Origin: CAYMCQ01 sp964389025
GTDB taxonomy: Bacteria > Verrucomicrobiota > Verrucomicrobiia > Limisphaerales > CAYMCQ01
Length of the DNA stretch: 10,137 bases
Assembly (NCBI GenBank): GCA_964389025.1
Contig: CAYMCQ010000108.1
Span: forward strand, 1-10,137
Reading direction: 5' to 3'
The position numbers were made by a program, and so were the translations under genes. The notes beneath the pieces are model-generated. The model had not been told where the DNA came from, did not search any database, and saw only the letters and a list, made by a program, of their open reading frames with translations. Within the stretch, counting starts at the first letter, position 1; every line of letters begins with the position of its first letter. Of this stretch, positions 1 through 5,796 are shown piece by piece.

Positions 1-60
1 CGCGCTCTCCCATCTCTGGCTTTTTCGCTTCTCCTAAAAACCGGGGAAAGTCCAACTTCT

Positions 61-90
61 TTGGTGTTTGATGTTTGGTTTTTGGTGTTT
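61..90. repeat. Partial intergenic repeat fragment at left edge
   Basis: A T/G-rich run built from TTGGTG, TTTGATGTTTGG and TTTTTGGTG words. It resembles the right arms of the larger inverted repeats at 2505-2580 and 2981-3038, which also contain TTGATGTTTGG and TTGGTGCTTGG. No matching left arm is visible in positions 1-60, so it is a fragment, a diverged copy, or a copy whose left half lies outside the window. Positions 1-106 hold no other gene or site I can support. Confidence 0.5.
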
Positions 91-106
91 TTAACTGTCC
101 GAAAGA

Positions 107-478
107 ATGGACGTGAAAAATCTCAACGAAGTCCCCGCCTTCATCACGAAAGATGGCTCGGAAATCCGCGAACTGCTGGCGCACCGCAATTCAGCGATCC
201 GCAACCAGAGCCTTGCCGAAGCGCGGTTGCCCGTCGGCGCGAGCACGCAGGAGCATTTTCATCCGCGCGCCGAGGAAATCTATTTTATCACCGCAGGCGT
301 TGGAGAAATCCACATCGAAGGCGACCGCCGCGGTGTGAAAGTCGGCGACGCGATCGCGATTCCACCGGGCCAACGCCATAAGCTTTGGAACACTGGAAAC
401 GAAACATTGAAACTGCTCTGCTGCTGCGCGCCTGCTTACGAGCACAGCGACACTGTCATCACAGAAAACGACAAATGA
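107..478 (+). CDS. Small single-domain cupin protein
   Basis: A 123-residue protein that is essentially one cupin beta-barrel. Both conserved motifs are complete. Motif 1 runs from G44 through H50, H52 and E57 to G64, fitting G-x5-HxH-x4-E-x6-G. Motif 2 runs from G80 through P86, G88 and H91 to N95, fitting G-x5-PxG-x2-H-x3-N. H50, H52, E57 and H91 are the expected metal ligands, so it probably binds a divalent metal. The tail 'LLCCCAPAYEHSDTV' resembles the tails of small cytosolic cupins, but the substrate cannot be read from sequence; sugar isomerase, dioxygenase and sensor roles are all possible. There is no signal peptide. Its stop overlaps the start of the next gene as ATGA, implying translational coupling. 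The start at 107 puts the motifs at normal distances from the N-terminus; only a weak purine stretch (GAAAGA) precedes it. Confidence 0.88.
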   Translation: MDVKNLNEVPAFITKDGSEIRELLAHRNSAIRNQSLAEARLPVGASTQEHFHPRAEEIYFITAGVGEIHIEGDRRGVKVGDAIAIPPGQRHKLWNTGNETLKLLCCCAPAYEHSDTVITENDK

Positions 479-864
479 AACTGAAACACGTCGCCGTTTT
501 AATTCTCATTCCGCTGCTGGTTTCGGGTTGTTGGTGGCGGCACAAGGAATCAAAACCCAGCCCGGCTCCCGTGACCAAAACCCCCGTTCAGCCGGCAAGG
601 AGTTCCGGCGGCGATTCCAAATTGATAGTCACGCCGGAGACCGCGCTCATCGGAAAAGTTGTCAGGGCGAACGCGAACGCCAGGTTCGTTGTTCTCAATT
701 TTCCCATCGGACGGCTGCCTTCGATGGATCAGCGCCTGAATGTCTATCGCAACGGATTGAAAGTCGGCGAAGTGAAGGTGACCGGCCCGCAGCGCGACGA
801 CAACACCGTGGCGGACATCGTGGCGGGCGAATCGAAGATCGGGGACGAAGTGCGGGAGAATTAA
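475..864 (+). CDS. Small outer-envelope lipoprotein, function unknown
   Basis: A 129-residue protein with a clear type II signal peptide: positive N-end MKLKH, hydrophobic stretch 6-16, and lipobox V16-S17-G18-C19, so C19 is probably lipidated. Residues 20-55 are a Pro/Lys/Ser-rich linker. The conserved-looking part is residues 58-129, with 'GKVVRANANARFVVLNF', 'LPSMDQRLNVYRNGLKVGEV' and 'VADIVAGESKIGDEVREN'. It reads as a compact beta-strand module, possibly SH3-like, of a kind I associate with Verrucomicrobiota lipoproteins; that association is from memory. The frame is open upstream to 385, but the ATG at 475 is chosen because it starts the signal peptide exactly and overlaps the cupin stop. 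The two genes are probably co-transcribed. The stop region overlaps by four bases the stop of the convergent gene. Biochemical role unknown. Confidence 0.85.
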   Translation: MKLKHVAVLILIPLLVSGCWWRHKESKPSPAPVTKTPVQPARSSGGDSKLIVTPETALIGKVVRANANARFVVLNFPIGRLPSMDQRLNVYRNGLKVGEVKVTGPQRDDNTVADIVAGESKIGDEVREN

Positions 865-1211
865 ATCTCCGATTCCGGCAAACGCTGCTGAACCCTTTCC
901 GCAGCCGCGGGCACCAGCGTTTTTGCAACGACCTGTTTCTGATACGGCGAGGCGAGATTGAAATAAATTCCGCACAGCGGCTTCGGTTCCCCATGCTGGC
1001 TGAGAATGACCGTGATGTGTTTATCCAGGGCGATGCCGTGGCGCAAACCCGGCCCGCGCGTCTCGTAAGCCTTGATGGCCTTCTTGACGAGCGAGAGCAG
1101 GGCGGCCTGAAAATCTTCCGGAGTTTTGTCAATGCAGATCACGTATTTGTCATACGCGCGCATCGCTTCGGCGATTTCCTGTGTGAATGAATCGGCGGTC
1201 ACAAGAGGCAC
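861..1211 (-). CDS. Conserved-looking hypothetical protein, 116 aa
   Basis: Not recognised. It encodes 116 residues with a GTG start at 1211; an in-frame GTG at 1202 is the only close alternative, and a TGA lies upstream near 1238. No signal peptide or membrane segment is seen. The N-terminal half is predicted helical (residues 8-47, 'FTQEIAEAMRAYDKY...AALLSLVKKAIKAY'). The middle holds two likely beta strands around 'HITVILSQHGEPKPLCGIYFNLA', and the C-terminus is helical again. The codons look coding: this frame has a balanced protein-like composition, whereas the overlapping frames on both strands are Arg-rich. It lies 48 bp downstream of yggS on the same strand and may share its transcript. 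Its stop overlaps the stop of the convergent lipoprotein gene through TTAA at 861-864. Confidence 0.7.
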   Translation of the reverse strand: MPLVTADSFTQEIAEAMRAYDKYVICIDKTPEDFQAALLSLVKKAIKAYETRGPGLRHGIALDKHITVILSQHGEPKPLCGIYFNLASPYQKQVVAKTLVPAAAERVQQRLPESEI

Positions 1212-1259
1212 AGAATAGCTAACGCCCTGCCAAGTTCAATCGAAATCGCGCGCATGAAA

Positions 1260-1979
1260 TCAGTCGGTGAATTCCTGCGTGCTTGAAATTTTTTTTGCCG
1301 CTCGCCGCTCGCCGAACAAGGCTGTGCCGACACGGATGATTGTTGCGCCCTCCTCAATGGCCACTTCAAAATCTCCCGTCATCCCCATGCTCAAATGGGG
1401 CAGGGGAGCGCCAAGCAAAGCCTCGGCTCGTTCCTTCAACTCGCGCAACTTTCGGAAATGCGGGCGCGAACTTTCCGCTTCTGGCGTCCACGGCGGCACT
1501 GCCATCAACCCGTGAACTTCAATCTTCGGCAGCGCATTGATTTGGTTCAACTCAGCCAGCATTTTTTCCGGCGCGTAGCCAAACTTGCTGGCTTCACCCG
1601 CGACGTTGACCTCCAGCAAGATCGGCATCGTCTTGCTCGTTTGCTCCGCGCGTTTTGAAATGTCCTGCGCGAGCGAAAGGCTGTCCACGCTCTGAATCAT
1701 TTCGAAAAGCTCGACGGCATCGCGCACTTTGTTCGATTGCAGATGGCCGATGAAATGCCAGTGGCAACGGCTGGGACAATTTGGAATTTTCGCCTTCGCT
1801 TCCTGCACTTTGTTCTCGCCGAAATAAGTCAGCCCAAGTTCAGCGGCGGCGTGGATCGTTTCCGGTGGATGAGACTTGGTGACGGCGAGCAAGGTCACCG
1901 ATGCCGGATCACGCCTGCTTCGTTCGCACGCGGTTTTAATGCGCAGTTGAATATTTTCAAGATTGGCTGCTAAATCCAC
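1260..1979 (-). CDS. yggS: Pyridoxal 5'-phosphate homeostasis protein (YggS/PROSC family)
   Basis: A cytosolic PLP-binding protein with an alanine-racemase-like TIM barrel and no known enzymatic activity; the family buffers free PLP and affects amino-acid and keto-acid balance. With the GTG start at 1979 it is 239 aa. K35 in 'LLAVTK' is the Schiff-base lysine. The other family blocks follow in order: FGEN (53-56), WHFIGHLQSNK (74-84), NVAGEASKFG (125-134), HGLMAVPP (156-163), LSMGMTGDFEVAI (196-208) and GATIIRVGTALFG (211-223), the last two forming the phosphate-binding region. The frame continues upstream to an ATG at 2024, but those 15 extra residues (MERIYDLRFTIYD...) are encoded by the 7-bp tandem repeat. 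With the GTG start, K35 falls almost where E. coli YggS has its lysine (K36). The function is sure; the start is less so. Confidence 0.93.
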   Translation of the reverse strand: MDLAANLENIQLRIKTACERSRRDPASVTLLAVTKSHPPETIHAAAELGLTYFGENKVQEAKAKIPNCPSRCHWHFIGHLQSNKVRDAVELFEMIQSVDSLSLAQDISKRAEQTSKTMPILLEVNVAGEASKFGYAPEKMLAELNQINALPKIEVHGLMAVPPWTPEAESSRPHFRKLRELKERAEALLGAPLPHLSMGMTGDFEVAIEEGATIIRVGTALFGERRAAKKISSTQEFTD

Positions 1980-1984
1980 GCAGC

Positions 1985-2015
1985 AATCGTAAATCGTAAA
2001 TCGTAAATCGTAAAT
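1985..2015. repeat. 7-bp tandem repeat (AATCGTA, about 4.4 copies)
   Basis: Four perfect copies of AATCGTA in a row (1985-2012) plus AAT. Read on the minus strand, the same array gives the 'LRFTIYD' peptide that commonly pollutes start predictions in repeat-rich bacterial genomes. It fills most of the 43-bp gap between the divergent yggS and EVE-domain genes, so any promoter for either gene must overlap it or lie inside the opposite gene. A slippage-prone array here could alter the promoter spacing or the apparent yggS N-terminus. Confidence 0.9.
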
Positions 2016-2022
2016 TCTTTCC

Positions 2023-2427
2023 ATGAATTATTGGCTCGTAAAATCCGAACCCGAAGCCTACTCGTGGGCGCAACTCATGAAAGACGGCAAAACGGCGTGG
2101 ACTGGCGTGCGTAATTTTGCCGCGCGAAATCATCTGCGCTCGATGAAAGTCGGCGACCGCGTTTTCTTCTATCACAGCGGCGAGGGTAGGGAAGTCGTCG
2201 GCATCGCGAACGTTGTGAAGGCTGCATACGCCGATCCGACCGCGGATGAAGGCGACTGGTCGTGCGTTGACCTCGCGCCGGAGAAACCGCTCGCGAAGCC
2301 CGTCAACCTGTCCACGATCAAAGCGGACAAAGTCCTCAAGGAAATGGTTGTGGTGAGGCAGTCGCGACTGTCCGTGTCGCCGGTGACGGAGGCGCAGGCG
2401 AAGCGGTTGCTGGAGTTGGCGAAATAG
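2023..2427 (+). CDS. EVE-domain (PUA-like) protein
   Basis: A 134-aa single-domain protein of the EVE family (formerly DUF55, related to thymocyte nuclear protein 1). Family signatures are plain: 'YWLVKSEP' at residues 3-10, 'W-x-GVRN-x2-ARN' at 26-36, 'MKVGDRVFFYHS' at 41-52, 'VVGIANVV' at 58-65, and a C-terminal 'RLSVSPVTEAQAKRLLELA'. EVE domains have a PUA-like fold. In characterised members, often those fused to nucleases or helicases, they bind modified DNA bases; the stand-alone bacterial form is widespread but its ligand is not settled. No nuclease partner lies nearby, so a defence role is not supported here. The start codon overlaps by two bases an alternative yggS start on the other strand (CATG at 2022-2025). 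No good ribosome binding site is seen. Confidence 0.93.
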   Translation: MNYWLVKSEPEAYSWAQLMKDGKTAWTGVRNFAARNHLRSMKVGDRVFFYHSGEGREVVGIANVVKAAYADPTADEGDWSCVDLAPEKPLAKPVNLSTIKADKVLKEMVVVRQSRLSVSPVTEAQAKRLLELAK

Positions 2428-2428
2428 G

Positions 2429-2580
2429 AAGCTCCAAGCACCAAGCTCCAACATCCAGAGAAACCTCAAGCACCAAACATCAAAACAGCGCGCCGCTTTT
2501 GGATCTTGATGTTTGGAGATTCTCTGGAGCTTGGATGTTGGTGCTTGGTGCTTTCGATTGGAGCTTGGAATTTGGAGCTT
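2429..2580. repeat. Large imperfect inverted repeat, AGCTCC family, copy 1
   Basis: The left arm 2429-2484 begins AAGCTCCAAGCACC and contains ACATCCAGAGAA and CAAACATCAA. The right arm 2505-2580 is its imperfect reverse complement, with TTGATGTTTGG, TTCTCTGG and a terminal TTTGGAGCTT. The loop is about 20 bp (2485-2504). Both arms are themselves made of short shuffled words such as AAGCTCCAA, AGCACCAA and ACATCCA, so the arms differ in length by insertion and deletion of words. It begins one base after the EVE-gene stop. It could fold as a long hairpin and act as a 3' end, but has no U-tract. A second copy lies at 2909-3038. Confidence 0.85.
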
Positions 2581-2605
2581 TGTTCGCTACAACACCGCGC
2601 GTCCC

Positions 2606-3040
2606 ATGCAAACGCCACCGCCGCAAAAAGTAGATATGCACAGCGAGGAATTCCTCCGCCTGCTGATGCGCAAACAACTCCGCCTGTCCATCGCCTGCGC
2701 CGCGACGTTTCTCATCGCGCTGCTTGGATTGCCGCTGGCGAATTATTTTTTTCCTGACGTGATGGCGACGCGGGTGTTCGGGTTCACGCTGACGTGGTTC
2801 ATCCTTGGCGTTTTGTTTTTTCCGTTCGTGTGGTGCATCGCGTGGCTGTTCATTCGCCGGTCAATCGCGCTCGAAGAATCCGAAGTTCGAGAAGTTGCTG
2901 GAACGGACAAGCTCCAAGCTCCGACATCCAACATCCAGAGAAGCTCCAATGACCCAAGCTCCAAAGGCGCGTCGTTGCTGGTCTTGATGTTTGGAATTTG
3001 GAGCTTCTCTGGTGCTTGGAATTTGGTGCTTGGAGCTTGA
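2606..3040 (+). CDS. DUF485-type small membrane subunit of symporter, with repeat-encoded C-terminus
   Basis: A 144-aa protein. Residues 1-100 match the size and layout of DUF485/YjcH-type proteins: a basic helix (14-26, 'FLRLLMRKQLRLS'), a first membrane segment (about 27-49) and a second (about 61-84), then 'RRSIALEESEV'. Such proteins are encoded just upstream of ActP-like cation/acetate symporters, as here, and are thought to be accessory subunits; their mechanism is not established. From K102 onward (position 2909) the frame runs into an AGCTCC-family inverted repeat, so the last ~43 residues, including 'GASLLVLMFGIWSFSGAWNL', are translated repeat and the stop (3038-3040) lies at the repeat's end. 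This is probably a repeat insertion that removed or displaced the original stop. ATG 2606 is used; ATG 2636 is an alternative. The upstream extension to 2513 is repeat only. The symporter starts 5 bp downstream. Confidence 0.78.
   Translation: MQTPPPQKVDMHSEEFLRLLMRKQLRLSIACAATFLIALLGLPLANYFFPDVMATRVFGFTLTWFILGVLFFPFVWCIAWLFIRRSIALEESEVREVAGTDKLQAPTSNIQRSSNDPSSKGASLLVLMFGIWSFSGAWNLVLGA
2909..3038. repeat. Large imperfect inverted repeat, AGCTCC family, copy 2
   Basis: The left arm starts at 2909 with AAGCTCCAAG and contains CATCCAACATCCAGAGAAGC. The right arm (about 2981-3038) ends with the exact complement CTTGGAGCTT and contains TTGATGTTTGG and TTGGAGCTTCTCTGG. The central loop holds GGCGCGTCGTTGCTGG. 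It shares words and order with copy 1 at 2429-2580. It sits inside the end of the DUF485 gene and stops eight bases before the symporter ATG at 3046. Its terminal GGAG (3032-3035) lies 10 bases before that ATG, so the repeat may supply the symporter's ribosome binding site. Confidence 0.85.
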
Positions 3041-3045
3041 TCGCG

Positions 3046-5640
3046 ATGCAAATTGACCCCTGGATTTTTAGTTTCAGCGCCGCCACGGTCATCGCGACGA
3101 TCTGGATGGGCTTCTGGTCCGCGCGACGCTCGAAGACGGCGCACGATTTCTACGTCGCGGGACGAACGGTGAGCGTGGGCTGGAATGCGAGCGCCATCTC
3201 CGGTGAATACTTGAGCGCGGCGTCGTTCATGGGCGTGGCGGGGATGGTGATGAGTTCGGGCTACGACGCGCTGTGGTATCCGGTCTGTTACGCGTGCGGC
3301 TATTTGTTCCTGCTGCTGTTCATCGCGGGACCGCTACGACGGTTCGGGGCTTACACGATTCCGGATTTTGCCGAAGGCCGGTTCGACTCGCCGCTGTTCC
3401 GCAAAATCGCCGTCGTGTTCGTGCTGTTCATCGGATTTTTCTACACGATGCCGCAGATGAAAGGCGCGGGGACGACGCTGGCTTACATTTTCCCGGGGCT
3501 GCCGTATTGGGCGGGCGTGGTGCTGGTGGGCGCGGTCATCACGCTCAACGTCGCGCTCGGCGGCATGAAAGGCATCACGCTCGTGCAAGCCTTTCAATAC
3601 TGGGCCAAGATGTTCGCCATCTCCGTGCCGGTTTTCGTGCTGATGAGTGTGTATGGGCATTATGGGAAACAAATTGGTTCTAATCGCGAAGTCGTTGAAG
3701 GGGAAAAAATACTCAATGCGATCAACGCGGATGAACAATTGAAAAGCAGTTTTCAACCAATCGGCCAAACTATTTATGCCCCTAACATTTTCGGGCTTAT
3801 AGCCAAGGTGAAGGCGATTTTTAATCCACCTCTAAAACTGAATTGGCGACAAATGGGTGGCACCTCATCGTCATCGAATGTAATGGCGCACATGCCTGCT
3901 CCTTTGTTTGTCTGGCAATCAGCCGCGGGAAAAACGGTCCTATGGAATACCAACTTGGCTTCGATGGAACCATTTCTTCTCGATGTCGCGCACACTTCCG
4001 CAACAACGGATGCTGAAATGACGGCAAAGATTGAAGCAGGTTTAAAATCGAACGGTGTGACCCTCGTTTCACTATCAGATAATATTGTTCTCGCAATCGC
4101 TAGTTCGGAAGCAGCTAGAATGCTGCACGATGAGCCTGATACAAGTGTTCTTCGCAAGCCGCTTCCCGAAAAAGCCCCCAAAGATTCCACATGGATTTCT
4201 CCTTTCGGCCCGCTGACAACCAAAGCCGCCAAAGCCGCGAAACCAAAAATTACTTACGATGGCCCACTTTTGATTAGCCCGTTAAGTTCGGCGATAGAGG
4301 ATTTTTTACCGAGAATTTTCAATAAAGTCAGCGGTGGTAAATATTTCGCTTTTAATGCGGAGCAAGCTTACTCATTTTTGCCAACCAATCACTCGGCCTT
4401 CAACTTGGTTCTAACCTCGACGATGGAGAGGCAATTCACTCGAAGAATTTCGGAAATCAGATACGGCCCGCAACTTACCAATCTTTTCATTTCCTGGCCG
4501 TCGGAGCCACGGCTGATCAAAGCGAAGGATTTTCCAAAAGAGATGCATTCAGTCCTGGAAAGCAATGGCGTTACGGTTATCGACGACGGCAGAGTGGTCA
4601 CGGCCTTTCTCACCAGGGACGCGAAGATAATCCCCGTAAACTCACGTCCATACGCGCTTCTCTACACTTACTCGCTCATCATCGCGCTGGTCTGCGGCAC
4701 GGCGGGGTTGCCGCACATTCTCGTGCGCTTCTACACCAACCCCGACGGCGTCGCCGCCAAGCGCACGACGATGTGGGTGATGATTCTCATCGGCGTGTTT
4801 TATTTGTTTCCGCCCATCTTCGGCGTGATGGGACGCAACTTGATGCCGCAACTCTATGAAGGAGTCGGCGCGAAGGGGACCGACAAGGTGGTGCTGGAGT
4901 TGCCGAAGGTTGTAGATCGGAGGGGCGAGTTATACGAGCCCCTGAAATCTTCCAGTGAAAAAAGTCAGGGCGTCGCGGAGCTCCGCCCTCCGAACAAAGG
5001 AATCCCTTGGGGTTCCATCCTCAGCGGCATCACCTGCGCGGGCGCGTTCGCGGCGTTCATGAGCACGTTCAGCGGATTGCTCGTCAGCATGACCGGCGCG
5101 CTGGCGCATGATGTCTATGGCCGGATGTTGCGCCCAAAATCCACACCGCTACAACGGATGCTGGCGTTCAAAATCTGCGCGGTGATTTGCGGCGCGGGCG
5201 CAATCCTGCTCGGCTTCCTCGTCGAAACTTTTGAGATCAACAAAATGGTCGGTTGGGCATTTGCGATTGCGGCGACGAGTTATTTTCCGTTGCTGTTTCT
5301 GAGCGCGTGGTGGCGCGGCATCACGATGAAGGGCGCAGCGATCGGGATGCTGGCTGGCGGCACGTTGAGTTTGGTCGTCATCGCCAGCACGATGTTCGCA
5401 GACCAGGCCGCGTGGGCGAAACCGCTCGCGGATTTTTACGCGGCGCATCCGCTGCTTCGCATTCTCGCCGAGCAACCGGCGATCTGGGCGTTGCCGCTGG
5501 CGATCTTCCTGATGATCGTCATTTCCAAGCTGACGAGAAAAGATATTCCCGCCGACATCCGCATGAAGATGCTCGTGCTGCACGCGCCGGAAAAGCTTGG
5601 CTTGAAGCAGGAATACATTCAGGAACATCAGGGGCATTGA
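3046..5640 (+). CDS. Sodium:solute symporter, ActP-like, with large extracytoplasmic insertion
   Basis: An inner-membrane secondary transporter of the SSS family, close to cation/acetate symporters, so acetate or a related monocarboxylate is the likely substrate. Core signatures: 'DFYVAGRTVS' (34-43), 'AISGEYLSAASFMG' (50-63), 'SGYDALWYP' (71-79), 'MPQMKGAGT' (135-143), 'GTAGLPHILVRFYTNPDG' (551-568), 'YLFPPIFGVMGR' (586-597) and 'AGAFAAFMSTFSGLLVS' (665-681). At 864 aa it is much longer than ActP (about 550). The excess is mainly one soluble-looking insertion at residues ~208-535, after the sixth predicted membrane segment, plus a 25-residue repeat-encoded insertion at ~625-649. With an N-out topology typical of the family, the large loop faces the periplasm. 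Downstream membrane segments fall near 537-560, 576-597, 656-690, 708-728, 735-757, 763-783 and 812-828. The frame extends up to 2998 through repeat sequence; ATG 3046 starts the real N-terminus. Partner: the DUF485 gene 5 bp upstream. Confidence 0.9.
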   Translation: MQIDPWIFSFSAATVIATIWMGFWSARRSKTAHDFYVAGRTVSVGWNASAISGEYLSAASFMGVAGMVMSSGYDALWYPVCYACGYLFLLLFIAGPLRRFGAYTIPDFAEGRFDSPLFRKIAVVFVLFIGFFYTMPQMKGAGTTLAYIFPGLPYWAGVVLVGAVITLNVALGGMKGITLVQAFQYWAKMFAISVPVFVLMSVYGHYGKQIGSNREVVEGEKILNAINADEQLKSSFQPIGQTIYAPNIFGLIAKVKAIFNPPLKLNWRQMGGTSSSSNVMAHMPAPLFVWQSAAGKTVLWNTNLASMEPFLLDVAHTSATTDAEMTAKIEAGLKSNGVTLVSLSDNIVLAIASSEAARMLHDEPDTSVLRKPLPEKAPKDSTWISPFGPLTTKAAKAAKPKITYDGPLLISPLSSAIEDFLPRIFNKVSGGKYFAFNAEQAYSFLPTNHSAFNLVLTSTMERQFTRRISEIRYGPQLTNLFISWPSEPRLIKAKDFPKEMHSVLESNGVTVIDDGRVVTAFLTRDAKIIPVNSRPYALLYTYSLIIALVCGTAGLPHILVRFYTNPDGVAAKRTTMWVMILIGVFYLFPPIFGVMGRNLMPQLYEGVGAKGTDKVVLELPKVVDRRGELYEPLKSSSEKSQGVAELRPPNKGIPWGSILSGITCAGAFAAFMSTFSGLLVSMTGALAHDVYGRMLRPKSTPLQRMLAFKICAVICGAGAILLGFLVETFEINKMVGWAFAIAATSYFPLLFLSAWWRGITMKGAAIGMLAGGTLSLVVIASTMFADQAAWAKPLADFYAAHPLLRILAEQPAIWALPLAIFLMIVISKLTRKDIPADIRMKMLVLHAPEKLGLKQEYIQEHQGH
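3667..4648 (+). other. ~327-residue low-GC insertion within the symporter gene
   Basis: This segment codes for symporter residues ~208-535. GC counted in 60-base samples is 24/60 (3661-3720), 28/60 (4081-4140) and 22/60 (4321-4380), against 38/60 (3181-3240) and 36/60 (5341-5400) in the transporter core. The peptide has no long hydrophobic segment and looks like a soluble alpha/beta domain. Two short stretches resemble each other: residues 329-355 ('AGLKSNGVTLVSLSDNIVLAIASSEA') and 501-526, both with L-[KE]-SNGVT followed by a hydrophobic strand, a polar turn and another strand. This recalls N-terminal modules of secretins only loosely. A low-complexity 'TTKAAKAAKPK' linker (391-401) separates the halves. 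The reading frame is intact through both borders. Function unknown. Confidence 0.7.
4918..4992. repeat. 75-bp palindromic element inserted in frame in the symporter gene
   Basis: It is bounded by a 7-bp inverted repeat, CGGAGGG (4918-4924) and CCCTCCG (4986-4992). Inside are an AGGGGC/GCCCCT hairpin (4921-4926 with 4938-4943) and a second palindromic zone, GGGCG...CGCCC (4968-4972 with 4984-4988), around the self-complementary CGGAGCTCCG. Its length of 75 bp is exactly 25 codons, and it falls where related symporters go directly from '...TD.VVL.LP' to the membrane segment '...AGAFAAF.ST', in a hydrophilic loop. It is therefore probably a small mobile palindromic repeat tolerated as an in-frame peptide insertion. 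That related symporters lack it is recalled, not checked. Confidence 0.65.
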
Positions 5641-5641
5641 T

Positions 5642-5796
5642 GGGTGGAACAGGCGTCTCGCCTGTCGAATTCGGCGTCCCGCCGAATTCCGTCGTGAGAT
5701 TATTTTCGCGTTTAACCGCCGTTGAAGAATTGCGTATCGTTTGCGACGGATTCCGGCGGGACGCCGGAATCAACAGGCCGGAGGCCTGTTCCACCC
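5642..5796. repeat. Compound GC-rich hairpin element, copy 1
   Basis: A 155-bp element with 13-bp perfect outer arms, GGGTGGAACAGGC (5642-5654) and GCCTGTTCCACCC (5784-5796). Each side also folds locally. On the left are ACAGGC/GCCTGT with loop GTCTC (5649-5665) and a 10-bp stem GAATTCGGCG/CGCCGAATTC with loop TCC (5667-5689). On the right are a 10-bp stem GATTCCGGCG/CGCCGGAATC with loop GGA (5749-5771) and AACAGGCC/GGCCTGTT with loop GGA (5772-5790). It can thus form one long hairpin or a multi-arm structure. It begins one base after the symporter stop and may mark the operon's 3' end. The remaining gap, 5797-5892, holds a lone TTGACA at 5847-5852 without a convincing -10 box. A second copy lies at 6772-6957. 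Confidence 0.9.

Noticed and set aside
528..1190. A 220-codon plus-strand frame across the lipoprotein and the 116-aa gene
   Set aside because: It overlaps two better-supported genes, is very Arg-rich and has no motif; it is a GC-driven shadow frame.
1985..2015. CRISPR-like array
   Set aside because: The repeat unit is 7 bp with no spacers; it is a plain tandem repeat.
1980..2024. A 254-aa YggS starting at ATG 2024
   Set aside because: The added 15 residues come from the 7-bp tandem repeat, and the GTG at 1979 restores the family length and lysine position. Kept as an alternative, not the main call.
2023..2427. EVE-domain gene as part of a defence island
   Set aside because: No nuclease, methylase, helicase or other defence partner lies within the window; the neighbours are yggS and a symporter operon.
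2998..3045. Sixteen extra N-terminal residues for the symporter (start at 2998)
   Set aside because: They are translated from the right arm of the inverted repeat. The family-like N-terminus begins at the ATG at 3046.
3667..4648. Intein or intron in the symporter gene
   Set aside because: No Cys/Ser splice junction or terminal His-Asn is seen at the borders, no homing-endonuclease motif is apparent, and the frame is continuous, so a retained domain is more likely.
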